From positions 1,753,001-1,817,000 of the forward strand of contig CM074194.1 of NCBI GenBank assembly GCA_037179385.1: 64,000 nucleotides of DNA, given 5' to 3'. A model generated the notes under the pieces. The model worked only from the letters and a program-made list of their open reading frames with translations, was not told the DNA's origin and made no database searches. A program made the translations under genes and the position numbers. Source of the DNA: Holothuria scabra (lineage: Eukaryota > Echinodermata > Holothuroidea > Aspidochirotida > Holothuriidae). This document shows, piece by piece, positions 24,452 to 35,949 of the stretch. Each line of letters starts with the position of its first letter. Position 1 is the first letter of the stretch.

Positions 24452-24960
24452 GTATGTATACTTTTAAAAATTTGAAGGAAGCAGCCTAAAAATCCTAGCT
24501 GTCATGCCTCATGTGTAGTTTATTTTATGTTTTGTATTCATGTGTTCCCAAAGCATGTACTTCAAAATTACAGTTTAGACTTTAAATTCATGTAGAGAAT
24601 ACTTAAGTAGAGTTCACACAAATGAAAGAGAATGCTGATGCAAGGAAGGGTGTTTATAGGCTGGAGAAACAACAACCAAATTTATGAGATAAACTCTATC
24701 AAAACTTGATTTTATCCATGTCTGGAATAAACTATTGATTGCCAGTCTTCCTGGCTGTGTTCTCAGTGTGTTTGAGCAAGGGCCCACTCTGGTAGATCAA
24801 ACTCAAATGGGAATGCAGGTCAACCGTGTTCACTCAAGATCAAAATACACATATTTTCAAACACCTTCTGGGGTAGATCAGATTTACATGCTGGATCTAA
24901 ACTTTATTATGTGAACACAATGGATATTAAGATCAATTAAGTGACCTTGAATCTGAAGGC

Positions 24961-25278
24961 TTGGTCTCACATACCCCGCAACACTTGGTGTTACCTCGTG
25001 TTTTACAATCAGACAAAACCGCAGGTTAACCCCGTGTTTTCCAGTCTGTGTTCTCACGTACCCTGTGTTTCGGTGATTGGGTAGTGTTTCCATAGTAAGG
25101 TGGTCAAATATTTCACATACCGATTACTGTAAAATGTAAGAAAATACCTGTCATCAGTGCCAAAAACCCCTTTGACCTTGCTTGATTTAAACACTGACGC
25201 TTCAATAACCAGCGTTCCCACATTACTAGAGCCCGAGATAACACGGTGTTACTTCGAGCGTGGGGTACGTGAGACCAC
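24961..25278. mobile_element. MITE-like element with TGGTCTCAC inverted termini
   Basis: The left terminus TGGTCTCACATACCCCGC (24962 on) is matched in inverted form by the right terminus GGGGTACGTGAGACCA (ending 25277). A second imperfect block follows on each arm (AACACTTGGTGTTACCTCGT against the GTTACTTCGAG side). An internal TCTCACGTACCCTGTG near 25050 repeats the terminal motif. The length of about 316 bases and lack of an ORF fit a non-autonomous DNA element. The superfamily is not determined. Confidence 0.7.
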
Positions 25279-27055
25279 AGTATCGGGTGTGTATGTGGTG
25301 TGGTATGTACTGTTCACAACAAAATTGCAAATTGACTTGCAAGCATTGGTGACCTTTGTGTGCATTGTGTTAATATAGCATGTTTATTTACTGCACTTAA
25401 TCACATGTTGACACAGCCCTGAATCAATTTGGTAGTCTCTGGTTGGGGAAATAAAGCCATGATCCACTACCCTCTCTCATATGGGAACACAACCTTTGTG
25501 CCTATGGTTGTGTTGCCTCTTCATCCTTTAGATGATTTACCCTTCCCCTTCCTAACATCCTGCTATCCCCTTCCTTCATATCCATGTAATCTTTAAAGAA
25601 AACCTATTGTGTGAACATGCCTCAAATGTTTCTGCTAAATTTCTTGTGTTTGTAGAGCTTGTCGGTTGAAGTACTGTCTCAACAAGAGTGAACTTTGTAG
25701 AATTTGACAGACATTGTATAGCCTTGCTTGAACTTTTGGTTAATCTTGTGAGTTCTTTGATCTTTTACTCTTTTTTCTTGCTATCTGATGTTTATCTTGG
25801 TAAGCAGATTTTCCGAAGTAGATATGCAGAAAAGCAGTTAATGCAGTTGCTTCCTGAAATGGACAAATTTGGCAATCAGGCCATGGTGATAAATTTCTGG
25901 GGTCTCTGGGCCCTAATTTTTAGTTATAATTGTGGTTACCAATATCTTAGATAGCTGCAAACAATCTAAAACATCATAATGAGGAGATTAAGTTCCGGTT
26001 TTGAGTTGAATACAACTATTCATGGTAAAGGTCGAGGAAAGAAATGAGAAGGTTGACCCTACAAAATGTGCACTTGGTAACTAGGTTCGTGTATGAACAG
26101 AGGCTTGACCATACAGCTTGTACATGCACACATGTGATAAACACTTTGCTCAATCCCTGGAATCAAGTTTAAAAATTTTACTGAATTCATGATCATGGGT
26201 CCATATGTAGGGAAGTAAGAAGTATTTGCATTAATAAGTGGGATTTTCACACCATGGTTTTCCAACATTAAAGGAATTTACTTCCTTTGTGTCTGCATGA
26301 ATTAAACATGTCATTTGCTTGAAAAAAAAAGCTGTTTAAGACTAAAAAATTTCTGTGAATTTTGTTGGATTTCTACGTTTAATGAAAGAAACAAACTCTA
26401 AGCATATGGGCAAGAAGAAAATAAAATTCTCATTTTGGAATTTGTGATTAGCATAGTGTTGAAGAGAAAGACTTTTTATCTTAGAAAAATATCATAAGTA
26501 ACAACATGGCTAATGTAACACCACAGTCTAGCCATACCTTTTGGGCAGTATGTTTTCCTTTGTCCAATGCTCGTATCTCTTTGGTTAACTGCCTGTTTCC
26601 AAAGCACAATATTATTGCTACAGTGTTGTCCAAAAGTCATTTTTGTAGCTTAATCACTGGGCATCCAAATAGTTTTACTCAAATGTATTCTACAAAGCAA
26701 GGTTTTTTTTTTTTAAAAAAAATTGCAAACAAGTTTGCATTCAAGGGAAAAGGGTCTCTCCCTTCCCATTTCTTCCTCCCTGGTGATTATTGCAGTCAAA
26801 TGTTTGTAAACGTTCAATTTCTTTCAGTCAGCAAGTTAACCTATTCCGCCCACCCCCCTCTCACTCTTACAACTGGTGAGTTATACATATACTGCAGGTT
26901 TTGGTTAATAATATTATTGGATCTGAGAAAGATGTGATTTGCCCAATGATGTCAGAATTAGCTTCATTTAGTAATTTTTTTACAAGTATGGTTTTCAACT
27001 CCTTTTGTGGCATTTCACAACCAGTTTGACTGGGATCATGATTTATTCACTTTAC
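25279..27055. other. Presumed last intron
   Basis: No exon was recognised. The frame 25688-25954 is open for 88 codons but lacks a donor and has intron-like composition. The frame 26506-26937 is low complexity and cysteine/serine scattered. Neither was called. Confidence 0.4.
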
Positions 27056-27106
27056 AATTTACTTTTCTTCTAATGTTTTATAATTTACTTTTCTTCTAAT
27101 GTTTTA
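27056..27106 (+). repeat. 25-base tandem duplication in a splice-acceptor tract
   Basis: The unit AATTTACTTTTCTTCTAATG plus TTTTA occurs twice (27056-27080 and 27082-27106), immediately before the acceptor ATTCAG at 27111. It doubles the pyrimidine tract and the branchpoint-like TTCTAAT motif of the final exon. The two units are identical, so the duplication is recent. Confidence 0.85.
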
Positions 27107-27111
27107 TTCAG

Positions 27112-27209
27112 ATTTCCTGGAAGTGATGACATCAAACAACATGATCGTACCAACTGTGAAGGATAAGAGCCACCAGACCATCAATAATCAAACTGTGTAT
27201 CACTTCTGA
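27112..27209 (+). CDS. Terminal coding exon of the plus-strand gene
   Basis: After GTTTTATTCAG, two leftover bases and 31 codons read FLEVMTSNNMIVPTVKDKSH then QTINNQTVYHF and a TGA stop at 27207-27209. It joins the exon at 24360 in phase. The codon pattern is coding-like up to the stop and the sequence becomes AT-rich directly after it, consistent with a 3' untranslated region. No canonical AATAAA lies in the next 300 bases, so the polyadenylation site is not placed. Function unknown. Confidence 0.55.
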
Positions 27210-27633
27210 TACTTTGCATAATCTTTTCTAATTAGCCCTGGGCTTTTATGTTTCAAATGACCATGGCATTAAGAAAAAGACTGTGGAGGTATCAGTAACA
27301 AACAGCACTAGGGTTGGGGATTGGATCCATCCTGCTAACAACAGAGGGAAGACATTTGAGTGAAGCTTTCTCCAAAATTTCTCTTGAAATTGGAAGTTGT
27401 ACTTGAAGTAGCATTCAGTTTTGAAGTGCAGAGAATATTAAAAATGGTAACTTTTATGTTTTTTAATGTTTAAGTCTATTTCGCTCCTCCTTACCTCCTA
27501 TTTACATATGTATTTCCCCTAATTGCCTAACAATACCCATCTGGCAGACTCTTAGCACAGGTGGCGCCCTAGCCCTTCCAACTACTTGTTGATAATCCTC
27601 CAGTTCTATTTGTCCATTATAATCTGGTAGATA

Positions 27634-27769
27634 CGCACTGTTTAACAAGGTGTTTCTTGATTAACTGTTGCCATTCTATTTCATGCATTGTATTCTTTGT
27701 TTGGGTTAGGGATTAGGTTAGGGATTAGGGCTATCGTTAGCCAGTTAGGAAATTCCTTCTTACAGTGCG
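27634..27769 (+). mobile_element. Foldback/MITE arm, copy 1
   Basis: The element runs from CGCACTGTTTAACAAGG to CTTACAGTGCG, giving short inverted ends. The internal text includes TTAGGG-like words (GGGTTAGGGATTAGG near 27705). It is colinear with 28093-28219 and inverse to 27817-27957. Confidence 0.75.
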
Positions 27770-27807
27770 CATTGCCCCGAAATATATCTTCCAGCACTTT
27801 ACTTGTA

Positions 27808-28219
27808 TTAAGCAAAACACCGTTTAACAAGAAATTTCCTTACTGGCTAACAATAACCCTAATCACTAATCCAATAACTAACCCGAACAAAGAATACAAT
27901 CGATACAATGCAATGGCAACAGCCAATCATGAAACACCTTGTTACACAGCATGCGCCTACCTCTTTGGTCGCCTTGTAGTGTGTTGGATTGTGGGTTTTC
28001 TACTTATGGAAATGTGAAAAGTTCAGGAATTACCGAAGAATCTGTATTTCTCACTGGCAAGTCTGTGACTACATGGCGACCAAAGAGGTAGATATGCACT
28101 GTTTAACAAGGTGTTTCTTGATTGGCTGTTGCCATTGTATTGCATCAATTGGATTCTTTGTTTGGATTAGGGATTAGGGTATGTTAGCCAGATAGTAAAT
28201 TTCTTGTCAAACAGTGCAC
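27808..28219. mobile_element. Large palindrome made of MITE copies 2 and 3
   Basis: Copy 2 (27817-27957) is the reverse complement of copy 1, and copy 3 (28093-28219) is in copy 1 orientation. The complementarity extends beyond the copies: CTACCTCTTTGGTCGCC (27958-27974) pairs with GGCGACCAAAGAGGTAG (28076-28092). The result is a foldback of roughly 150-base arms around an approximately 100-base unique centre. Both copies keep the CACTGTTTAACAAG terminus or its inverse. No ORF is present. Confidence 0.8.
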
Positions 28220-29289
28220 ATGGCCCCTTATGATCAGTGATGGTGTGTTATCTCAGAACTCAACTTACATTAATGGGAAAAGTCTTTCATCTTAGGCTTC
28301 CCAGGGTTGTGCTGTTTTAATGTAGTTATTTACAAACAAAAATTTGTTTCCATTTCAGTCATGTCTTCAGGATCTCACTTTTTTCATAAACATTGCCATA
28401 CAGGTGTATAATAAAGTTTTGCACAAATGTTTGATTGTGAAGATGGGACTTGAAGGCTTTCTGTCTCTCAGTGACATGAAGTAGCAGCAGTAGTTACCCA
28501 AATGTACTAAGAAAAACCTCACAAGAATAAACCCTATAAGAAAGAACACATCTTCACCCATTGTGAGGTTGTATCACTGTTAAATGTTTAATGTACCCTT
28601 AAACTAGTGCAGTCCTAGGTGGAAGTCTGTTACCTAGGCTACAAAGCCATTTTGCTATCTGAACAGTGCCCCTTAGTGTCTAGAAAGCAAACTTGCAATG
28701 GTTCAAATAGTGTAACAGGTTCCCTGTTATTTGGAAAATGTGTCACAATGGGAAAGGAGAAATAAAAAAAATCACTATAAACTTGAGAAAAATGACTTCC
28801 AACAAAAAAGTCAAAAACTCCTCCCCTCTTTACCAGTAATAAAAGTATCACAAATACAAATTCATCTGTGGCACCATTAATGAAATATATATCCATAAGT
28901 TTATTGTCGTCATGTGCTAATAATAAAGGGAAGCAAAAGTCAGAATAATAAAAAAAAAAATAAAACCCAAAAGCAAAGTATTGCTGCTTCACATCCCAGA
29001 AAACATGCAATTTGACAAGGCAGAGGGACTTAATATTTGACCTATGACCACTTGGAAAAGTGGTGGTTTCTAGTTTAACCATACAAATTATCAAAAAATT
29101 GAGTTGATGTTGTATATTGTACATTGAGTATTCTTCAATAGGATTTACTGATTACATGCAATGGATTTTTTTCTCACTTTATAATAGGCTGTACAATTGG
29201 AAAAGTTTCATCATGGGACTAGACATTAGCTTGATGGGATTATTCAAAGGAAAGGCTTCATCAAAAGTATAAATGTGGAGAAAAGGACT
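28220..29289. other. Intergenic stretch
   Basis: Nothing was recognised. A minus-strand frame from 29124 to 28639 is open for 161 codons but is phenylalanine-rich, AT-driven and shows no family motif. It was not called as a gene. Confidence 0.4.
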
Positions 29290-30105
29290 TTAAAACCCCT
29301 GTTACACTATTCCAGGAAAGGCTAAATGGGCTTGTTGTGGGCAAAGATTGTCTTGCACGCAGAAAAATTTCTGCAGGCAGGTCAAGATTTTGGAGAGTTT
29401 CATGTGGAACTTGCATCTTTGATGCGTGATAATTGGGTGGGTTTTGAATATTCTCTGTGTGACGTGTGTGCCACACACAGGAGGGTTCCGTGTTAGCTCA
29501 GGGACACTTACAGGCACTCAGGTTACATTTGTGCCAGTTATGTGTCACCTGCATGGGAGTTGCCTGCAATTTGCAAGGTTAACATGTGCTAATTGCAGGC
29601 ATATTAACATGGCAGAGGTATTCGCAGAATGCCAACAACTCACTCGAGCAAGTCCTTGGATTGCCAGCAGGGAAACAGTAACTTGCCCTCAACATGCCCC
29701 CACTTTCCTTTCTCCACACCTGCAGAATTAAAGCTCAGAACACAAGTTAGCAGTACCAACACCGTTCCTTCCCAGCAAAATGCACACTCCATTCCAGCAT
29801 CTGACAGGGGCTTGTGCCAAATTGTCACATGGTCCATGACCAACCTACGTTCTCCAAGGGGGTTAACTGCTGGGGACTTGCAGCCGCTACGGGCGTCCTG
29901 TGGCTGTTCTGCAGGAATCCCTTGGGGCAAACTCCCACAGTTCACCTGGAACAAGTTTTGAGCATGTTCAAAACTTGGCTGCTAGCAACTTTCACTTCAG
30001 TGGAATACCATTAGGTCCTTGCTATATGAGGGGAACTGTGGGCAGCAAAAATTGTCACCTTCAAGTTGTTTGCAGTGCTTGCCCGGAATAGTCTGACAGG
30101 CTTAA
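29290..30105. mobile_element. TTAA-flanked non-autonomous DNA element
   Basis: TTAA at 29290-29293 and 30102-30105 brackets inverted ends: left CCTGTTACACTATTCCAGG, and right, in reverse complement, CCTGTCAGACTATTCCGGG. TTAA target use is characteristic of piggyBac-type elements. The interior is clearly GC-richer than its surroundings and open in several frames on both strands, but none shows a transposase motif. The ends match imperfectly, so this is an old copy. Confidence 0.6.
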
Positions 30106-32739
30106 ATGTTTAGAATTCAGGTAAAAAATTCTTTGAATTCAGTGGTTCTCTGGATATCAACTGATGATAAAGCCAGTATAATGGACTTGAAGCAAGTTCA
30201 ACCGATGCCATCACCTCTTTGGTTTCTTTTTTTTTTTTTGATTGATTGCCATTCAGTTTTATTCTGAGAGAGACTGTTAAATTACCTCACCTCTTGTGCA
30301 TTCACATTATGAAAACGGCATCATCTGGGGGAGAAAAAAATTGGCTGCCAGACTGAAAAATTAATATCACAGTGTTGACATACATTAGGCCATTGCATCA
30401 CCTGTGTGCTTACTTCAAGTCCACTTTGAATTGAAAAATATGAGGACTTAACCTGTGAATGTACCAATACCACACACACAAATTGGATGCAAATTTTAAA
30501 GAGGAGGGTTAATTTAGGTTCCACTTCTTTTGAGTGCTAGCAATTATTTTGAACATACAGTGAATTAAGGAAGATTTAAAATGAATTCCAATTAAAATAA
30601 TGTAACCTTGCTCCTGTCTCTTATGATTTATGACAGTGTTGTAGCTATAAATATGTTCGAACTTGGGAATGGACATTTTTTTAGAGTACCTTCATCAATA
30701 CCTCAGTTGTCATCAAAGAAAACTGTTCTTATATTTCATATTTTGTGATACTTCTAGAAGATCATCTTCATGCTTTACAAATACAAACTGAATTCGAAAA
30801 TCATGAAAGTCAAATTTCAGCCTGTGTTTGAAGGATGTTCAAATTAAGTGGGTAACAAGATTAAACAACCTCGCTAGTTAGCACCTTGCTTGAATGTCAA
30901 AAAAAATTAATAATAACATTGAAAATTGAATAAAAAAATCAGTTTTTCCAAAATTTTGTACCAATATTATGAACTCGATTGTTGTAGCCTATTTGCATTT
31001 GTTGCAAAATTCAATCTTAGTCAGCAATGAGGCACATGGAACAATGAGCCCCATGTAACAAACCTCATCTCAACTTCACCCCTCGCTCCCACCCCCCCCC
31101 CCCTTCCAAAAAATATATTAGAAGAAATTTTCATCAGATCAGTATGTGTATCAATTTAGATTAAAATATGAAACGGTTCAGCAAAAGCTTTGCAAGGTTC
31201 ACAAAGTGCCGTTTCTTGCAATATGAGAAAATTTTGGTGAAAATGTTCTTGCCTCCTGCTCTCCCGAAATACTGCCTTCCTTTAAAATTGTCCATGTTAC
31301 ATTCATGAAAAAGTCCCATTTTCATGTAAGATGGATGGATCTACAGTCATAAATCTGATGAAACTTTCTTGAAATTCAAATCATTCACTCATCCTCTGTG
31401 ATGTAATGATGTCATTGTTATTTTTTTTATGACGTCACACCGGCAGACAGCTTTTATCTAACACTTTAGTCTTATAAAAGCTGCCTGATGATGTGAGATA
31501 AAGAAATGGAAAGTATGAAACTGATTTTCATGGTACTATTGTAATACCAATCATACATACACAAAGGTTGCCAAATTTTGGATTCTTTGGGACATAGGAT
31601 GGAGAAGATTTTAATAGTAACTCACGAAAAAAAGAAATCATTTCAGAATCCAATCAGAATGTGTTGTAGTGTTACTGTTACTTAAGGGTGGCTATGAATA
31701 TTGCTCCTACCCACTTCTTGTTTTGGACACACTGAGCTTCCAGAATAAAAAAGTGTTCACACTCATACTAAAAGGGGCAGTCACATACATGATCCCTCAA
31801 GTTATCTTTCTATCCAAGTACAACTCCATGTGGACATTTTCTCCATTTAGTATTACCACAAACACAGTTAACCTGCACACCATTGCTGACAGTGGGTCAA
31901 GAGGTGGGTCAATCAGTAGGTTGATGGGTCAATCAGTAGGTTGGTGAGTAATTTAGTTGGGAAGTCCATGGGTATCACAGTAAAAGTCTCAGTCATTTAT
32001 GTCCTTCTTATCTGGTCTGTTATTGCATTTATAGAGGTGATGTCATGTCATCTCATCATCAAACGCCTAGTGTAAATTGTCTTACTGTTGGTCCCGCAGG
32101 TCATTGTCTCCCCTGCTCATCTGGTCTGTCATGCATTTGTCTTTGGTGATGTCAAATTACGTCATCATCAGTCTCCTATTGTACGTACATTGTCCTTCTT
32201 TTGTTCCTGCCACAAACCTGTGTAATATTATCTTTTCCCTTTGACGTCATGAATCTGTCATCTTTGTCTGACCATCAAGCTCAGTTTACCTGCTTGTCTA
32301 CCATTGGGTGGGACAAGTGGGGACCATTTTGTCTTATGGCGTTGGTATCCGTCGTTGTCATCGTCTCCTGTCATCAGTCTGAAAAATGTCAATATTAGCA
32401 GTTTAAGTCTCATTTCTGCAGTGCTTGATTGATAAGTTTTTAAATAACATGTATAATTGACAGTTCATTGTTGAGCGTCAGTTACTTAAATTTAATGTTG
32501 AGTCAGATTTTGTTAGAAACTGGCATTTTAGTCAGTGCAATGACTCTTTCAACCCCTTTTTAAAACTTAATGAAGAATTCATGTTTTGAGGAGAATCACC
32601 TTCTAGCCATTTCAGGCTTTTAAATAATAATGAAATAAATAGTAGTGATAATTAAAACATTTACTTCCAGAAGTTAGGAACTTCAAGCACAGCTTTCATC
32701 ATTAAACTGTTATGCTCACAGGACTAGGTTAAGTTCTGT
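30106..32739. other. Intergenic stretch
   Basis: No gene was recognised. Small features: a poly-T run near 30230, a poly-C run near 31090, a TGACGTCAC site near 31430, and a 20-base direct duplication around GGGTCAATCAGTAGGTTG (31907 and 31927). Confidence 0.5.
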
Positions 32740-35640
32740 TCCTTCATCTAGTTCACGTAAATCTGTCCTTTGGTCCGTTAAGTAGTTTGTGGCAGCCATC
32801 ATTCTCTCTGTCACCGTGTCCGTTTGTCTTTCGTCAGTCTGTCTGTACGTGTTTCTGTCTATATCCCCATGTCTTTCTCCTCCTCTTGGTGTCTGATTTT
32901 GATATGGTCAGCCCTCGTCCTTTCCATGTGGTGGACCAAGAACCATCAGATTATCGTTAAGCGTCCAAGTGTTCACCCTTATGGGGTGGCTAGAAGTGAT
33001 AGCCTTCTTTTGTCATTCCTTGTCTCAATTTGTTCCTTTGTATCTATGTCTGTGTCAGTCTATTTCTGTCTGTCTGCTGTCTGTTTGTCCACGTGGGTTT
33101 GTGTGCCTATGTGCGCTGTATCTGTGTCCATTTTGATGTCTTTCTTTCGGCGGTCAATTTTCCTGCTCGTCAGAACCCGTACAAGCCTGTCTCCATGTCT
33201 GTCTGTCTGTCCGTCTGTCTGTTTGTTTGTATTTTTTTGATTATATGTCGATTTTAGTAATTAGTTTTGGAGGTGTTACATTAAGTTTTAAGTGTATCTT
33301 GTCTTTCCAAGTAGTCACACATCTTTCAGTCCATATGTTTGTTATCTGCCTGTCTGTCGGTCTGTTTATTTGCTGGTTCGTCTGTTCGTCTATTTGTCTA
33401 TGTCTTTATTTTTGCCTGTCTGCACGGGGTCTGTCAGTTATGTTAAGTGTCCGTGCGTCTGTCCTACAGGTAGTCCTGTATATTTTAACTGCCTTGTTGG
33501 AACCAACTTTTACTTGCCTGTATGTCTATTTGACTGTCTGTCTGTCTTTCCGTCTATCTATCTATCCACTCGGTTATTCTGTCTACGTTGGTCACACCGT
33601 ACATCCGTTTGTCCTATCGTTCATGGTCACCTTACAATAACTGGCGGTATAAAAGCCATAAGCAATTGCAGCTTATCCTTCAAGATCATGATGCATGGTC
33701 ATTTCTTAGAATTTCATTTTTATATTCCTTACAACCTTCATTTTACGTCATGTCTCTCATTTCATGATGTGTTCGTCATCACTCATGACCAAACATCAAT
33801 TATGCACTTTCGGCCTATCACCGCCATCACATGGATTTTGTGATTAACTGTTCATTAGTAAATCAAATTTTGGAAAGAAATCATCGTAAGTTCAAATACT
33901 GCAGACTTTTTCTGACCCATACATGTTATGCATCGCTTAAATGAATAAATGTAATTAGTGTTTGGTTGGTCTGTTAGTATTTAAGTCGATTTTTGTCTGA
34001 GCGTATCTGTGTCTTTTACAACGGCGTCACTGATGACCTCTGGTTCTATGTATTTACATATTTTCGGTCGATATCTGAACATCTCCTGGAGAGAAACGTC
34101 ATGATCATCAGCAGGATAGTCCTTTTGGTAATTTTCTGTTAAACGAAAGACGTTCCTCACTAGATCGTGAACTTCCGACATACATTTTATGATTAGGAAA
34201 TTTTTGCAAGTACTTTACGTCCATAAATGTTCATTTGTGTATGTTAGTTGCTTAGTCTGTCGGTTTTTGTTTGTTTAGGTACATGAATGTCCACCTATAC
34301 CTGTCCGTGTGTCTGCGCTCTCCATAACACTTGTCCCCCTGCCTACAGTTTATGTTCATTAAAAGCGTTCTCTTGATCCGATGAAGAGGGCGTCATGAAC
34401 AAGTTTGCTCATAAATACGCCCCTACTTTTTGCCTGTGATGTGATATGCCTTAGTGCCATAGTTTTGGTGTGTCAGTCTATTGGCTAAGTTTATGTGTTT
34501 TGTCATTTTGTACCTCTTTGTCTGTCTGTCCATCTGTCGGTCTGTCTGCCCTATTTTTCTGTTTCCATATATGTCTCTCCGCTATCCGTCCGCATCTGAG
34601 ATCAATTTCCATGATCGCTGTTAAATGTTCACATTCAAACCTCCCCGTTAAGATCACTCTTGTTTATACATAGTCCCCGTTTCTTTGTTTGTCCGTCCGT
34701 CCGTCTGGTCCATCAGGCTGTCTGTCAGTTTGTCTTGTAGTCAACATTTCAAGTATGTTTGCACGGTCAATTTCACTGATTAAACTCGCTGACGTGCTCC
34801 TTCAGGTTGTTCTTGTTAGAATACAATCAGATAGTGCCAGTTAGCAAGTCCGTTTACATGACTTTTTGTACGAGTCTTTGGCTGTTATCAAACGTTAAGT
34901 CAGTGATTATTCATTCGTTTGTTCGTATGTCCTTGGATGAGTCCTCGTTTGGCTGTCGGTGGTTTAGCCAGTATGTATCTGTTTCTGTTTCCGTGTAGCT
35001 GACTGTGTTCATACAAACATACCTCTTCGTTGTCATCACATTCGCAATTGATAAAGTGCATGTTACGAAATGTGCACTCTGACACGTAGACGTGTATCTC
35101 CGTTGGACCGACTGCACGGTCAAGTGGTCAGAACATTCGACGTAAAATTGGGAGGTCCTGGAGTTCAAGTTGTGGCCAGGCATACCGAGGACTTTAAAGA
35201 TGGAACCTACTGTCATTGTTCTTGGTGCTCAGCAGAAGCAATTGAGTAGAGAAAAAATGTTTGGTAATGTGAGTCTATGCGTCTCTATGCGTTTGACGTA
35301 ATACGCGTTGGTCGTTTGGCATTTCGGTTGGGTCTGGAAGTCTTTCGTTCATTTGGTCCATGCATCAGTAACGTTGCCTCTTTATTGCACTGATTTGACC
35401 ACTTTCAAATTACAATAACGTAAAACATTTCATTAGCTTTGAATGCAAGCTATTTGGTTTATACCTCTTTGCTTGCCTTTTCGTCTGCTCGTCTGTCGGT
35501 CTTTTGTTCTATATATATATAATACAAATAAATATAAATATATTACATATATTATATATATCTGTCCGTTCGAAATATGTCAATATTTGTCTGTCTGTTT
35601 GTCTGCCAGTCAATCTGCCTGTGTGTCTTACTGTGCAAAT
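32740..35640 (+). repeat. Degenerate GTCT/CTGT-rich low-complexity DNA
   Basis: Words such as TGTCTGTCTGTC and GTCCGTCCGTC recur throughout, separated by ordinary sequence. The bias opens long serine/cysteine/valine-rich frames on the plus strand (for example 32824-33240 and 33292-33843) and arginine/threonine-rich frames on the minus strand. These frames follow from the base composition and are not genes. Confidence 0.8.
35108..35255 (+). mobile_element. tRNA-derived SINE, diverged plus-strand copy
   Basis: The A-box-like ACGGTCAAGTGGTCAGAAC is followed by a B-box-like GGAGTTCAAGTTGTGG. The body continues with CATACCGAGGACTTTAAAGA, GGAACCTAC and CTCAGCAGAAGCAATTGAGT, in the order seen in reverse complement at 9238-9485. 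The 3' portion is lost or too diverged to follow. Confidence 0.7.
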
Positions 35641-35747
35641 ATTCAAACCTCAGTCACTACCGACTTGATAACATACGTTGAATTAAACGGAAGTCACTCT
35701 GTAACATTGTCTCTGGTACCTATTTCGATTTGTCCGCCATTCCGACA

Positions 35748-35945
35748 TTCTACGACCTACCAGCAGACATATCATGACCTAAAGAAAGACATACTGTCAG
35801 ACCACAACCTCTCAGGAGACATATACAGACATATCACGGCCCACCGACAGAGATACCATGACTTACAGACAGACATGTACCGACATACCATAACCTATAA
35901 ACAGACACATACCAACTTAACCCAACGACAAAAGAATCGACATTA
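35748..35945 (-). repeat. Inverted unit of the 172-bp tandem repeat
   Basis: The reverse complement of this block reproduces one full unit of the direct array that starts at 35950, including GACAGTATGTCTTTCTTTAG and CATGATATGTCTGCTGGTAG. The unit is head-to-head with the array, so the junction near 35945-35955 is the centre of a large inverted repeat. Confidence 0.8.
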
Positions 35946-35949
35946 TAAG

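Noticed and set aside
28639..29124. 161-codon minus-strand frame
   Set aside because: It is Phe/Tyr-rich from AT-rich DNA, has no recognised motif and no exon signals.
32824..33843. Long plus-strand frames rich in Ser, Cys, Val and Leu in the GTCT region
   Set aside because: They are the direct translation of biased tetranucleotide DNA and have no start context, splice logic or domain.
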